This document shows, piece by piece, positions 1 through 8,245 of a DNA stretch of 64,000 nt. Positions within the stretch are counted from its first letter, which is position 1, and each line of letters starts with the position of its first letter. Both the position numbers and the translations under genes were made by a program. Below the pieces are notes generated by a model. It was given only the letters and a program-made list of their open reading frames with translations. It was not told the origin of the DNA and ran no database searches. Origin of the DNA: Nocardia mangyaensis (GTDB lineage Bacteria > Actinomycetota > Actinomycetes > Mycobacteriales > Mycobacteriaceae); the NCBI RefSeq assembly GCF_001886715.1, contig NZ_CP018082.1, positions 2,542,001 to 2,606,000 of the forward strand. Direction: 5' to 3'.

Positions 1-163
1 CTACGGCGCCTGCCCGGACCTCGAGGATCGCGCCAAACTGGTCGATCTGCTCGACGCGGGCCGGGTCGGGGTGCAGTTGTCGGAAGAACTGCAGTTGCAT
101 CCGGAACAGTCGACCGACGCGTTCGTGCTGTTGCATCCGGAGGCGAAATACTTCAACGCCTGA
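1..163 (+). CDS. metH: Cobalamin-dependent methionine synthase, C-terminal end (partial)
   Basis: Only the last 53 codons lie in the window (frame starting at base 2, stop TGA 161-163). The peptide contains LEDRAKLVDLLDAGRVGVQL followed by the motifs SEELQLHPEQSTDA and HPEAKYFN, the typical C-terminus of the reactivation (SAM-binding) domain of MetH. MetH transfers a methyl group from methyltetrahydrofolate to homocysteine through methylcobalamin in the cytosol. The call rests on this tail and on context: in M. tuberculosis metH (Rv2124c) also lies near hisE/hisG. A perfect hairpin follows the stop. The cobalamin genes at the other end of the window would supply its cofactor. Confidence 0.85.
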   Translation, partial: YGACPDLEDRAKLVDLLDAGRVGVQLSEELQLHPEQSTDAFVLLHPEAKYFNA

Positions 164-182
164 GACACTGCGCATGACGGCA

Positions 183-214
183 GATCGGATCGGTCCGGTG
201 GGACCGATCCGATC
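183..214 (+). terminator. Intrinsic-type hairpin after metH
   Basis: A perfect 14-bp stem (GATCGGATCGGTCC / GGACCGATCCGATC) with a 4-nt loop lies 20 bases after the metH stop. It is followed by CGTCGTT rather than a long U run, as is common for actinobacterial terminators. Confidence 0.75.
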
Positions 215-380
215 GTCGTTGTGCGGCCTGTGAGTCTGGTCACGATGCGACGGCGTGTCCTTCGCCCGGACTGCCCTGGAACCGGGGCAAAGCAGTTCAG
301 CACGTAGGATTTTCGAAGTTTCATCCCGCTGTGGCGCGGAGGGCTGGACGACTCGGCGGTAAGCAGGAGGGGCGCAAGTC

Positions 381-2213
381 ATGACATCGGATCGGTTGAT
401 CGCGGGACGCTATCGACTCACCGACCCGATCGGCACGGGCGCGATGGGGGTGGTGTGGCGAGCCACCGACGTGCGGTTGCGCCGCACCGTCGCGGTGAAG
501 CAGGTGCTGCTAGCACCCGGCCTCACCGGCTCGCAGGCGCTGGAGGCGAAGCTGCGCGCCATGCGCGAGGGCCGGATCGCCGCGCGTCTGCATCATCCCA
601 ACGCCATCACCGTCTTCGACGTGGCCGAGGAAGACGGCCAGCCCTGGCTGGTCATGGAATACATGAACGCACCCAGCCTGGCCGCCAAGCTGGCCGGTGG
701 CGCGACGTTGCCGCCGATCGAGGTGGCCGGCATCGGCGCCCAGGCCGCCGCGGCGTTGTCGGCCGCGCACGACGCCGGGATCATGCACCGGGACGTGAAG
801 CCGGCCAATCTGCTCGTCGGTGACGACGGCACCGTCAAGATCACCGACTTCGGCATCTCGCATGCCACCGGCGACGTCACCGTGACGGCGACCGGGTTCC
901 TGGCGGGTACCCCCGCCTACCTGGCGCCCGAGATCGCGCGCGGCGACAGGCCCAAATCCGCCGCCGACGTCTTCGCCCTGGGCTCCACGCTCTACGCCGC
1001 CGTCGAGGGCGCCCCGCCGTTCGGCGAGGGCGACAACCCCCTGGCGGTGCTGCACGCCGTGGCGCGCGGAACGGTGCCGGAGCCGAAGAACGCGGGCCCG
1101 CTCGGCCCGGTACTGATGTGGCTGCTGACCGCGGACCTGGAGCACCGCCCGACCATGGCTGCGGCCCGGCTGGCGCTGGAAGATGTCGCGGCGGGGCGGG
1201 TTCCGTCGCTGCCCGCCTCGCTGACCAAGGTGCTTCCGGTGAGCGAGGCGGCCACCACGCTGCTGCCACGGCCGGGGCAGGGCGCTGGGACCGACGGTGC
1301 GAAGTCGGGAGCGGCCGCACTGCTCGGCAGCGGTCTCGCCTTCGCCAAGGCGGCCCGCTCGGCGATCACCGGGGGATCGTCCTCGCCGCGTTCCGGCGGA
1401 GCCGGTGCGGGGGCCGGATCCGCGGGCGAGCTCGCGCAGACGCCAGGCTCGGATGCCGCGGTGCGCGCGAACACGGCAACCGCCGGATCCGACCGCGACC
1501 ACGACGCCGCACCCACCGGATCGGGCCGCCCGCCCGTCTTCCCCACCCCGCCCGCGCGCAGCGACTCGGCGACCAACAGCCGCGCCGTCCTGCTGCTCGC
1601 CGCCGCCGTCGCCGCGTTCGCGGTGATGCTGGTCGTCCTGGTCGTCACCCGGGAACGGGGCGCCGACCCCGGCCAGCAGGCCCAGACACCGCCGCCCGCG
1701 GTCACCGTGACAACGATGGTCGACGGCAAGGTGAGCACCGTGGTGATCGTCCCCGAACAGGAGACCATCACCGTCCCGGCACCCGTCCCGCCCGCCCCCG
1801 ACGGCTCGGCCGCCCCGGCGAGCACCTCACCGACGCCGACCAGTACCTCCGGCGCCCCCACCTCGACACCGTCGGCCACCAGCACCACCACGACCCCGGC
1901 CGGACCTCCCTCGCCGGACCGGATCAACCAGTTCATCGCCGGGTATTACGGCATGTTGCCGGGCAATGTCGGCGGGGCGTGGGCTCAGCTGGCCCCCGGC
2001 TATCAGGCCCAGACCGGCGGCTACGGTCAGTACTCCTCGTTCTGGTCGACGGTGCGGTCGGTGAGTGTCGGCTCGATCACCCCCAACGGCCGCAACCGGG
2101 CGGTGGTCACGCTGACCTATCACCTCACCAACGGCACCGTGACCTCGGAGAACCGCTGGATCGAGGTCACCGGCGACGCGGGCGGCCTGCGGATCGCCGG
2201 ATCGGGCGTCTGA
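381..2213 (+). CDS. Transmembrane Ser/Thr protein kinase (PknB-type, Hanks family)
   Basis: 610 residues. Residues about 11-270 form a eukaryotic-like kinase domain: Gly loop IGTGAMGVVW, ATP lysine K40 in AVKQ, catalytic loop HRDVKPAN (D138), DFG at D156 and APE further on. A Ser/Ala/Gly-rich linker (about 275-400) leads to one membrane segment (about 402-423, LLLAAAVAAFAVMLVVLVV), a Pro/Thr-rich stalk and an extracellular domain of about 90 residues that I do not recognise (no PASTA motif). An ATG start with SD AGGAGG 9 nt upstream supports the start. The protein probably phosphorylates cytosolic proteins in response to an envelope signal. It stands alone between metH and a HAD phosphatase, each side separated by a hairpin, so substrate and signal are unknown. 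Confidence 0.9.
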   Translation: MTSDRLIAGRYRLTDPIGTGAMGVVWRATDVRLRRTVAVKQVLLAPGLTGSQALEAKLRAMREGRIAARLHHPNAITVFDVAEEDGQPWLVMEYMNAPSLAAKLAGGATLPPIEVAGIGAQAAAALSAAHDAGIMHRDVKPANLLVGDDGTVKITDFGISHATGDVTVTATGFLAGTPAYLAPEIARGDRPKSAADVFALGSTLYAAVEGAPPFGEGDNPLAVLHAVARGTVPEPKNAGPLGPVLMWLLTADLEHRPTMAAARLALEDVAAGRVPSLPASLTKVLPVSEAATTLLPRPGQGAGTDGAKSGAAALLGSGLAFAKAARSAITGGSSSPRSGGAGAGAGSAGELAQTPGSDAAVRANTATAGSDRDHDAAPTGSGRPPVFPTPPARSDSATNSRAVLLLAAAVAAFAVMLVVLVVTRERGADPGQQAQTPPPAVTVTTMVDGKVSTVVIVPEQETITVPAPVPPAPDGSAAPASTSPTPTSTSGAPTSTPSATSTTTTPAGPPSPDRINQFIAGYYGMLPGNVGGAWAQLAPGYQAQTGGYGQYSSFWSTVRSVSVGSITPNGRNRAVVTLTYHLTNGTVTSENRWIEVTGDAGGLRIAGSGV

Positions 2214-2238
2214 GGCGCACCCGTTACCCTTGACCGGG

Positions 2239-2260
2239 CCCGGCGACCGCCGGGCTTCTT
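2239..2260 (+). terminator. Hairpin with T-rich tail after the kinase gene
   Basis: CCCGGC-gacc-GCCGGG followed by CTTCTT, 25 bases after the kinase stop. The stem is short but has a proper tail, and probably separates the kinase from the HAD gene. Confidence 0.55.
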
Positions 2261-2292
2261 CGGTGAGCAGACGAGAACGAGGCGAGTGACAG

Positions 2293-2964
2293 GTGAGCGC
2301 GCGACCGGCCGCGGTGTTGTGGGACATGGACGGCACGCTGCTCGATTCGGAGAAGCTGTGGGACATCGCGGTGCGCGAACTCGCCCGCGAACACGGCAGT
2401 GAACTCACCGACGCGGTCCGCCACGCCCTGATCGGCGCTTCCGGGCCGAACGCGCTGCGCATGCTGTTCGACGGCATCGGCGTCGAGACCACGCCGGAGA
2501 TCCTGGTCGCGGCGGGGGAGTTCCTCGAGCGCCGGGTCACCGAACTGATGCTCGGTCCGATCCCGTGGCGACCGGGCGCCAAGGACGCGCTGGCGATGGT
2601 GCGCGAGGCCGGGCTGCGCTGCGCGCTGGTGACCAACACCAAGCGTTCGCTGACCGAGTACGGACTCGACACCCTCGGCCGGGACTTCTTCGACACCTCG
2701 GTCTGCGGTGACGAGGTGGCGCACGGCAAGCCCGAACCCCACATCTATCGCCGGGCCGCCGAACTGCTCGGCGTCGATCCCCGTGACTGCGTGGCGATCG
2801 AGGACTCACCCACCGGCGCGCTCGCGGCACAGGGCGCGGGTTGCGGTCTGATCGTGATTCCGTGCGAGATCGCGGTTCCCGAGGCGCCGGGGCGGGTATT
2901 CCGGGAGTCGCTGGTCGGTTTGTCGGTCCCCGATCTGCGCGTCGCCCTCGCCGCGCGTGTCTGA
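2293..2964 (+). CDS. HAD-superfamily hydrolase (beta-phosphoglucomutase/phosphatase-like)
   Basis: 223 residues, GTG start. The N-terminal motif WDMDGTLLDS gives the nucleophile D11 and acid/base D13. Motif II is VTNT. The lysine of GKPEP and the acidic motif IEDSPTGALAA complete the HAD signature. The helical cap inserted after motif I makes it a subclass I enzyme of the phosphoglycolate phosphatase / beta-phosphoglucomutase type. Likely a cytosolic small-molecule phosphatase; the substrate cannot be read from sequence. It follows the kinase by 79 bp and precedes the dioxygenase cassette by 180 bp of AT-richer DNA, so it is probably its own unit. Confidence 0.85.
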   Translation: MSARPAAVLWDMDGTLLDSEKLWDIAVRELAREHGSELTDAVRHALIGASGPNALRMLFDGIGVETTPEILVAAGEFLERRVTELMLGPIPWRPGAKDALAMVREAGLRCALVTNTKRSLTEYGLDTLGRDFFDTSVCGDEVAHGKPEPHIYRRAAELLGVDPRDCVAIEDSPTGALAAQGAGCGLIVIPCEIAVPEAPGRVFRESLVGLSVPDLRVALAARV

Positions 2965-3144
2965 ACATATCGGCGGCGCAGCGCGATAGGGCGAAATAGC
3001 CTACCGTGATAATTCCGAAACCGTAGTGTCATTCGCGAAAACTGTTGCCGCACAGTTGAATTCGCAGTCTTGTGATCTGTTCGGGATACGAGTTGTTTAC
3101 CGAAACCCCGGGCGTGTCATCGAAATTTCCCGCAAAATGAATCC

Positions 3145-4008
3145 ATGACAGGCACGCGGGGGCTTGACGAAATCGTCGATATCGCACGGTATCCGCTCAC
3201 CGATCTCGGTGGTCCGGGTCGGCGCGCCGCGGTCGAGGCCGCCCGCGCCGAACTGGCCGAGGACGGCTGTACGGTGCTGCGGGAGTTCATCCGCCCGGAG
3301 CTGCTCGACACGCTCCGCGTGGAGGGGGAGCGGATCGCCCCGCACGCCCACTACAAGTCCGAACGGGTCAACGCCTACAACATCCCGCTCGACACCGACC
3401 TCCCCGACGATCACCCGGCCCGGATCGTGCTCGACCGCGGCAACGCCTTCGTGGCCCGCGACCGCATCCCCGCCGAGGCGCTGATCCAGCGCCTCTACAC
3501 CGATCCGGTGTTCCAGCGTTTCGTGGCCGACTGCTTCGAACTCGACGAACTGCACGAATTCGCCGATCCGCTGGCCGGGCTGTGCCTGAACGTGGTCGAG
3601 CCGGGCATGTCGCATCCCTGGCACTTCGACACCAACGAATTCACCGTCAGCATGCTCACCCGGCGCCCGGACACCGGTGGCGTCTTCGAGTACTGCCCCA
3701 ACATCCGCGACCCGCACGCCGAGCATCTCGACGACGTGCGTGCCGTGCTCACCGGGGACGGCGGGCGGCTCATCCGCGCGCTGGCACTGCGCCCCGGCGA
3801 CCTGCAGCTGTTCAAGGGCCGCTTCTCCCTGCATCGCGTCACCGAGGTGGCCGGTGCGGGTCAACGACATTCGGCGATCTTCGCCTACACGGACCGGCCT
3901 GGGGTGATCGGCACTGTCGAACGCACCAGGCAGCTGTTCGGCCGTGTTCTGCCCGACCATGTGGCCGCCGCGGCCGACGCCGTCCGAGGTGACCGACTGC
4001 TCGACTGA
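3145..4008 (+). CDS. Fe(II)/2-oxoglutarate-dependent dioxygenase, amino-acid hydroxylase-like
   Basis: 287 residues, ATG start. The iron-binding facial triad is visible: H160 and D162 in WHFDTNEFTVSM and distal H230 in SLHRVTEV, with R241 a likely 2-oxoglutarate ligand. The block around HFDTNEF and GGVFEYCPN recalls the family containing BesD-type lysine halogenases and related hydroxylases. Here the acidic ligand Asp is kept, where halogenases have Gly, so hydroxylation rather than chlorination is expected. It is the first gene of a tight set (12 bp to the methyltransferase, then 10 bp to a carnitine-type acyltransferase), so it probably hydroxylates the molecule the other two modify. Family placement is from recalled motifs; the substrate is unknown. 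An AT-rich promoter region lies upstream. Confidence 0.75.
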   Translation: MTGTRGLDEIVDIARYPLTDLGGPGRRAAVEAARAELAEDGCTVLREFIRPELLDTLRVEGERIAPHAHYKSERVNAYNIPLDTDLPDDHPARIVLDRGNAFVARDRIPAEALIQRLYTDPVFQRFVADCFELDELHEFADPLAGLCLNVVEPGMSHPWHFDTNEFTVSMLTRRPDTGGVFEYCPNIRDPHAEHLDDVRAVLTGDGGRLIRALALRPGDLQLFKGRFSLHRVTEVAGAGQRHSAIFAYTDRPGVIGTVERTRQLFGRVLPDHVAAAADAVRGDRLLD

Positions 4009-4020
4009 GAGGAACCGCCC

Positions 4021-4836
4021 ATGTCCGTTCCGTTGCACACCACTGGCAAAGCATCCTTCGACGACATCTACGAAAGCCCTGATCCGCGCGCGTACTTCGC
4101 CCGGATGAACGACCTGGACTATCGGATTCCGGAACTGGCCAAGCCGTTGTTCCAGGAGCAGTTGCGGCAGTTGCGGGCGGCGCGACCGGGCCGGATTCCG
4201 ACCGTCCTCGATCTCGGATGCTCCTACGGGGTGAACGCGGCACTGTTGCGGACGGACACGACCGTCGAGGAACTCGCCGGGCACTATCGCGATCACGCCG
4301 AGACCGACCGGGTCGGGCTGATCGCCGCGGACCGGGAGCGGTTGCGCGCCGACCAGATTCCCGACGTACGCTTCGTCGGGATGGACGCCGCACGCCCGGC
4401 GCTGACCTATGCCCACGCCGCCGGATTCCTGCACGACTACGTGCACGCCGACCTCGAGGCCACCGAGCCGACCGAGGCGCAGCGCCGTGTGCTCGCCTCG
4501 GCCGATCTGGTCATCTCCACCGGGTGCGTCGGCTACATCACCGAGAAAACCCTGTCCAGGGTCGCGCAGGCCGATCCGCGCAAGCGACCGTGGATGGCGC
4601 ATTTCGTGTTGCGGATGTTCGATTTCGACCCGATCGCCGCCGAGCTCGCCGCGCTGGGCTACCGCAGTGAGCAGCGGCCCGGTATGTTCCAGCAGCGTCG
4701 CTTCGCCTCCGCGCAGGAACGTCAACAGGTGCTGGATGCGTTGGCGGCCAAGGGAATCGACACCACCGATCACGAAGCCGAGGGCTGGCTCTACGCCAAC
4801 CTGTTCCTGTCCCGCCCGCATCCCATCGAAACCTGA
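4021..4836 (+). CDS. Class I SAM-dependent methyltransferase
   Basis: 271 residues; ATG start, with SD GAGAGG about 7 nt upstream. Motif I is VLDLGCSYGVNAALL (about residues 61-75), the expected beta1/glycine loop of Rossmann methyltransferases. A later STGCVGYIT segment is consistent with beta4. It sits 12 bp after the dioxygenase and 10 bp before the acyltransferase, so the three are almost certainly co-transcribed. A plausible role is N-methylation of an amino group to a quaternary (betaine) centre, which would create the carnitine-like substrate expected by the third gene. This is inference from the neighbours; the methyl acceptor cannot be deduced directly. Confidence 0.75.
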   Translation: MSVPLHTTGKASFDDIYESPDPRAYFARMNDLDYRIPELAKPLFQEQLRQLRAARPGRIPTVLDLGCSYGVNAALLRTDTTVEELAGHYRDHAETDRVGLIAADRERLRADQIPDVRFVGMDAARPALTYAHAAGFLHDYVHADLEATEPTEAQRRVLASADLVISTGCVGYITEKTLSRVAQADPRKRPWMAHFVLRMFDFDPIAAELAALGYRSEQRPGMFQQRRFASAQERQQVLDALAAKGIDTTDHEAEGWLYANLFLSRPHPIET

Positions 4837-4846
4837 GGACTTGGAT

Positions 4847-6661
4847 TTGAACCAACCCACGTTCGCCGCCGAAGACACCCTGCCCCGGGTGCCGCTGCCG
4901 ACACTGGAGGACAGTTGCGCGCGGTTCCTGCGGTGGTGTCAGCCGTTGCTCGGCGCCGAGGACTACGCCACCACCGAGGGCGCGGTAGCCGAGCTGCTGC
5001 GCCCCGGTGGGGCCGGGCGCACCCTGCACGCCGCGCTGGCCGACTACGACGCCACCCCCGGGGTCGGTAGCTGGCTCGACGAGTTCTGGCCCTCGCGCTA
5101 CCTCGGTCGTCGTGACCGAATCGCGCTGAACGCCAACTTCGTGTTCCTGTTCCGCGATGACACCCCGCTGGCCGCCTCGACGGTGGCCGGGCAGGCCGAG
5201 CGGGCCGCGGCGATCATCGGCGCCGCCGTCGACTACAAGCTGGCGCTGGACACCGAGACGGTCCCGCCGGTCACCCAGCGGGGGCAGCAGCTGTCGATGT
5301 GGCAGAACGAGTACCTGTTCTCCGAGACCCGGATCCCGGGCGAGGTGCAGGACACCGTCCGCAAGCCCTACAGCGCGGAATGGCCCGGCCCCTCCGATGC
5401 CCGCCACATCGCGGTCTTCTACCGCGGCAACATCTTCCGGATGGAGGTGATCGGCGCCGACGGCGCGCCGTACGCCTTCGACGATGTCGTCGACGGGCTG
5501 CGCGCGGTGATCAAGGGCGGTACCAAGCCCGCGGCCACCGACACCTCGGTGGGTCACCTGACCACCAAGGCACGTGCCGAGTGGGCGCGCAGCCGGGCCA
5601 CCCTGCGCACCGAAGCCGCCAATGTCGCCGCCTTCGACACGATCGAGACGGCGCTGTTCTCGGTATGTCTCGAGGACTTCGCCCCGCGCGACGAACTGCA
5701 CGCCTGCGATCAGCTGCTGCACGGTGACAGCGCCAATCGCTACTTCGACAAGTCGGTGTCGTTCATCGTCTTCGCCGACGGCCAGGCCGGGATCAACATC
5801 GAGCACTGCGGGCTCGACGGCACCACCGTGCTCTCGTTCGTCGACGCCCTGCTCGAGCGGCCCGCCCAGGATCACGCCGAGACCAGCGGCGCGCGCGCCC
5901 AGGGACTGCCCTCGGTGGAGCCGATCGAGTTCGTCCTCGACTCGGCCGCCCGCGCCGACATCGCCGCGGCCGGCGCCGACTTCGCCCGCTTCGCCGCCGA
6001 CACCGCGACCTCGCTGGTCTCGTTCGACGACTTCGGCACCGGCGCCGCCAAGAAGCTCGGCATCTCACCCGACGCCTTCGCTCAGCTCAGCTACCAGCTC
6101 GCCCACCGGCGCAGCAAGGGGCTGACCGGAGCCACCTACGAGTCCATCGCGACCCGGCAGTTCCGCAACGGCCGCACCGAGGCCATGCGCGTGGTGACCC
6201 CGGAGATGGTGGCCTTCGTCGACGCCATGGTCGACGAGTCGGTCGATCGCGAGGCCGAGCTCGCCGCCGCTCGCACCGCCGCGGCCGCGCACGTGGGCCG
6301 GGCCAAGGAGTGCCAGGCCGGGCAGGCGCCCGAGCAGCACCTGTGGGAACTGCAATGGATCCAGCGCCGTCGCGGCGAGGAACTCGGCGTCGCCGACGAG
6401 CGGATCGCACTGTTCGACAGCCCCGGCTGGACGATCATGCGCGACGACTACCTGAGCACCAGCTCGGCGCCCTCGCAGTACATCCGCTACTTCGGCTTCG
6501 GCTCCACCAGCCCGAAGTGCATCGGCATCGCCTACGTGCTGCTGCCGGACCGCTGGAACATCTACCTGGCCACCCCCAAGTCGGTCTCCGACGAGATGTA
6601 CGCCTTCGCCGACCACCTGCGCACCGCGGTCGCCGACCTGCGTCAGCTCCTGGCCGACTGA
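4847..6661 (+). CDS. Choline/carnitine O-acyltransferase family protein
   Basis: 604 residues, close to the roughly 600-650 of carnitine acyltransferases. The start is TTG 4847 with SD GAGGA 8 nt upstream; TTG 4841 is an alternative. The N-terminus VPLPTLEDSCARFLRWCQPLL matches the family opening LPxPxLxxTxxxYL. The catalytic histidine is H320 in INIEHCGLDG, the family's EHxxxDG motif, and a C-terminal STSSAPSQ matches the STSQ substrate loop. The reaction is reversible transfer of an acyl group from CoA to a hydroxyl of a quaternary-ammonium alcohol. This family is mainly eukaryotic and sporadic in bacteria. Its position directly after a hydroxylase and a methyltransferase suggests it esterifies their product. 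A large imperfect inverted repeat follows. Confidence 0.85.
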   Translation: MNQPTFAAEDTLPRVPLPTLEDSCARFLRWCQPLLGAEDYATTEGAVAELLRPGGAGRTLHAALADYDATPGVGSWLDEFWPSRYLGRRDRIALNANFVFLFRDDTPLAASTVAGQAERAAAIIGAAVDYKLALDTETVPPVTQRGQQLSMWQNEYLFSETRIPGEVQDTVRKPYSAEWPGPSDARHIAVFYRGNIFRMEVIGADGAPYAFDDVVDGLRAVIKGGTKPAATDTSVGHLTTKARAEWARSRATLRTEAANVAAFDTIETALFSVCLEDFAPRDELHACDQLLHGDSANRYFDKSVSFIVFADGQAGINIEHCGLDGTTVLSFVDALLERPAQDHAETSGARAQGLPSVEPIEFVLDSAARADIAAAGADFARFAADTATSLVSFDDFGTGAAKKLGISPDAFAQLSYQLAHRRSKGLTGATYESIATRQFRNGRTEAMRVVTPEMVAFVDAMVDESVDREAELAAARTAAAAHVGRAKECQAGQAPEQHLWELQWIQRRRGEELGVADERIALFDSPGWTIMRDDYLSTSSAPSQYIRYFGFGSTSPKCIGIAYVLLPDRWNIYLATPKSVSDEMYAFADHLRTAVADLRQLLAD

Positions 6662-6732
6662 GTCCGTAGGCTGACCGCCGTTGACCGGCCCCGCACCCGC
6701 GACCTCGAGGAGCGGCGGCCGCGAAGCGGTCG

Positions 6733-6817
6733 GTTCGCGGCCGGGTCCGCTCAGCGCTCGAAGCGCATGCGCCGCAGGCGCGAGTCTCGAGTGCTGAGCG
6801 GTGGCCCGGCCGCGAAC
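6733..6817 (+). repeat. Long imperfect inverted repeat between the acyltransferase gene and hisE
   Basis: The outer arms GTTCGCGGCCGGG and CCCGGCCGCGAAC are exact complements. They continue inward through CCGCTCAGC / GCTGAGCGG and weaker CTCGA pairing, giving arms of about 35 nt around a small GC-rich core. It could be the terminator of the three-gene cassette, a folded leader for hisE, or a small palindromic repeat element. No gene fits in the 185-bp gap. Confidence 0.7.
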
Positions 6818-6846
6818 ACGCGGCGCCCGCGCCGCCGAGAAGGCGT

Positions 6847-7128
6847 GTGAAAGAATCATCCACCGTGAAGAACTTCGAATCCCTGTTCGCCGAGCTGACC
6901 GACCGTGCCCAGACCCGCCCCGAGGGGTCGGGCACCGTGGCCGCGTTGGACGCCGGGGTTCATTTCCAGGGTAAGAAGGTGCTCGAGGAGGCCGGCGAGA
7001 TCTGGCTGGCCGCCGAGCACGAGAGCGACGAGGCCCTCGCCGAGGAGATCTCCCAGTTGCTGTACTGGGTCCAGGTGATGATGGTGGGTCGCGGGCTGAA
7101 GCTCGAGGACGTGTACCGACATCTGTGA
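6847..7128 (+). CDS. hisE: Phosphoribosyl-ATP pyrophosphatase
   Basis: 93 residues, the same length as the M. tuberculosis protein as recalled. HisE hydrolyses phosphoribosyl-ATP to phosphoribosyl-AMP, the second step of histidine synthesis. The MazG-like helical motif [18 protein letters not shown] with EEISQLLYW supplies the metal-binding Glu residues. GTG 6847 is preferred because it gives the usual N-terminus; a second GTG at 6865 is possible. hisG follows after 53 bp with its own SD, so the two are probably one transcript, with hisE first as in mycobacteria. Confidence 0.95.
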   Translation: MKESSTVKNFESLFAELTDRAQTRPEGSGTVAALDAGVHFQGKKVLEEAGEIWLAAEHESDEALAEEISQLLYWVQVMMVGRGLKLEDVYRHL

Positions 7129-7181
7129 CGGCTGATCCGTCCCGTCGACACGTCTCCGCTTCCCCGAAAGGACCCCATCCC

Positions 7182-8033
7182 ATGTTGCGCGTCGCAGTTC
7201 CCAACAAGGGCTCACTGTCGGAATCCGCCGTCTCCATCCTGAGCGAGGCCGGCTACCGCAAACGCACCGATTCCCGCGAGCTGACCGTTCTCGACCCGGT
7301 CAACCAGGTCGAGTTCTTCTTCCTCCGGCCCAAGGACATCGCCATCTACGTCGGCTCCGGCGAGCTCGACCTCGGCATCACCGGCCGCGATCTGGCCCTG
7401 GACTCCGGCTCGCCGGTCAGCGAGCGCCTTTCCCTCGGCTTCGGCCGCTCCAGCTTCCGTTACGCCGCGCCCGCCGGGACGGAATGGAAGGTCGAGGATC
7501 TGGCAGGCAAGCGGATCGCGACCTCGTATCCGAACCTGGTCCGCGCCGATCTGGCCCGCTTCGGCATCGAGGCCGAGGTCATCCGCCTCGACGGCGCCGT
7601 GGAGATCTCGATCCAGCTCGGCGTCGCCGACGCGATCGCCGATGTCGTCGGCTCCGGGCGCACCCTGCGCCAGCACAACCTGGTGGCCTTCGGCGACTCG
7701 CTGTGCGACTCCGAGGGCGTGCTGATCGAGCGCACCGGGTCCGATCGCGACGACCGCACCCGCAACCAGCTCATCGCCCGCGTCCAGGGTGTGGTGTTCG
7801 CCCAGCAGTACCTGATGCTCGACTACGACTGCCCCAAGGCGCTGCTCGACCAGGCCGCCGCGATCACCCCCGGCCTGGAGTCGCCGACGGTATCGCCACT
7901 GACCGACCCCGACTGGGTCGCCGTACGCGCGCTGGTCCCGCGCAAACAGGGCAACGACCTGATGGACCGCCTCGCCGACCTGGGCGCCAAGGCGATTCTG
8001 GCCACCGACATCCGCTCCTGCCGAGCCTTCTGA
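7182..8033 (+). CDS. hisG: ATP phosphoribosyltransferase, long form
   Basis: 283 residues, ATG start with SD AAAGGA 9 nt upstream. The opening [14 protein letters not shown] is canonical. HisG condenses ATP and PRPP, the first and feedback-inhibited step of histidine synthesis. The PRPP-binding loop is DVVGSGRTL. The length indicates the long form with a C-terminal ACT-like domain that binds histidine. It follows hisE and is closed by a strong hairpin. Confidence 0.96.
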   Translation: MLRVAVPNKGSLSESAVSILSEAGYRKRTDSRELTVLDPVNQVEFFFLRPKDIAIYVGSGELDLGITGRDLALDSGSPVSERLSLGFGRSSFRYAAPAGTEWKVEDLAGKRIATSYPNLVRADLARFGIEAEVIRLDGAVEISIQLGVADAIADVVGSGRTLRQHNLVAFGDSLCDSEGVLIERTGSDRDDRTRNQLIARVQGVVFAQQYLMLDYDCPKALLDQAAAITPGLESPTVSPLTDPDWVAVRALVPRKQGNDLMDRLADLGAKAILATDIRSCRAF

Positions 8034-8042
8034 CCCGATCCG

Positions 8043-8086
8043 GTTCGGACCTGTCCGAGTAGGCTCGAGCTCGGATAGGTCCGAAC
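8043..8086 (+). terminator. Hairpin after hisG
   Basis: Arms GTTCGGACCTGTCCGAG and CTCGGATAGGTCCGAAC pair over 17 bp with one G-U wobble around a 10-nt loop, 9 nt after the hisG stop. Confidence 0.8.
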
Positions 8087-8106
8087 AATCGGTGATTGGG
8101 GCGGAA

Positions 8107-8211
8107 ATGTCGAACAAGAACGAACGCGAAGAGAAGATCGAAAAGGAACAGGTCGAGCGCGAGGAAGAACGCCGCCGCCTGGAAGAGGAAGAAGAACGCC
8201 GACTGCAGTAG
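8107..8211 (+). CDS. Putative 34-residue highly charged small protein
   Basis: ATG to TAG, 34 codons. The peptide starts MSNKNEREEKIEKEQ and continues with EEERRRLEEEEERR; about two thirds of residues are Glu, Lys or Arg, which predicts a single charged helix or coiled coil. It lies just after the hisG terminator and 34 bp before the end of the convergent recB-like gene. The SD (GGGCGG) is weak. The biased composition fits translated sequence but could also arise from GA-rich DNA. Function unknown. Confidence 0.4.
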   Translation: MSNKNEREEKIEKEQVEREEERRRLEEEEERRLQ

Positions 8212-8245
8212 TCGCCTGCGCTCACCTCGACCGAGGCACGGTCGT

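Noticed and set aside
3097..4878. Long minus-strand frame opposite the dioxygenase and methyltransferase genes
   Set aside because: It has the composition of a GC-rich antisense frame, and both plus-strand genes have intact catalytic motifs.
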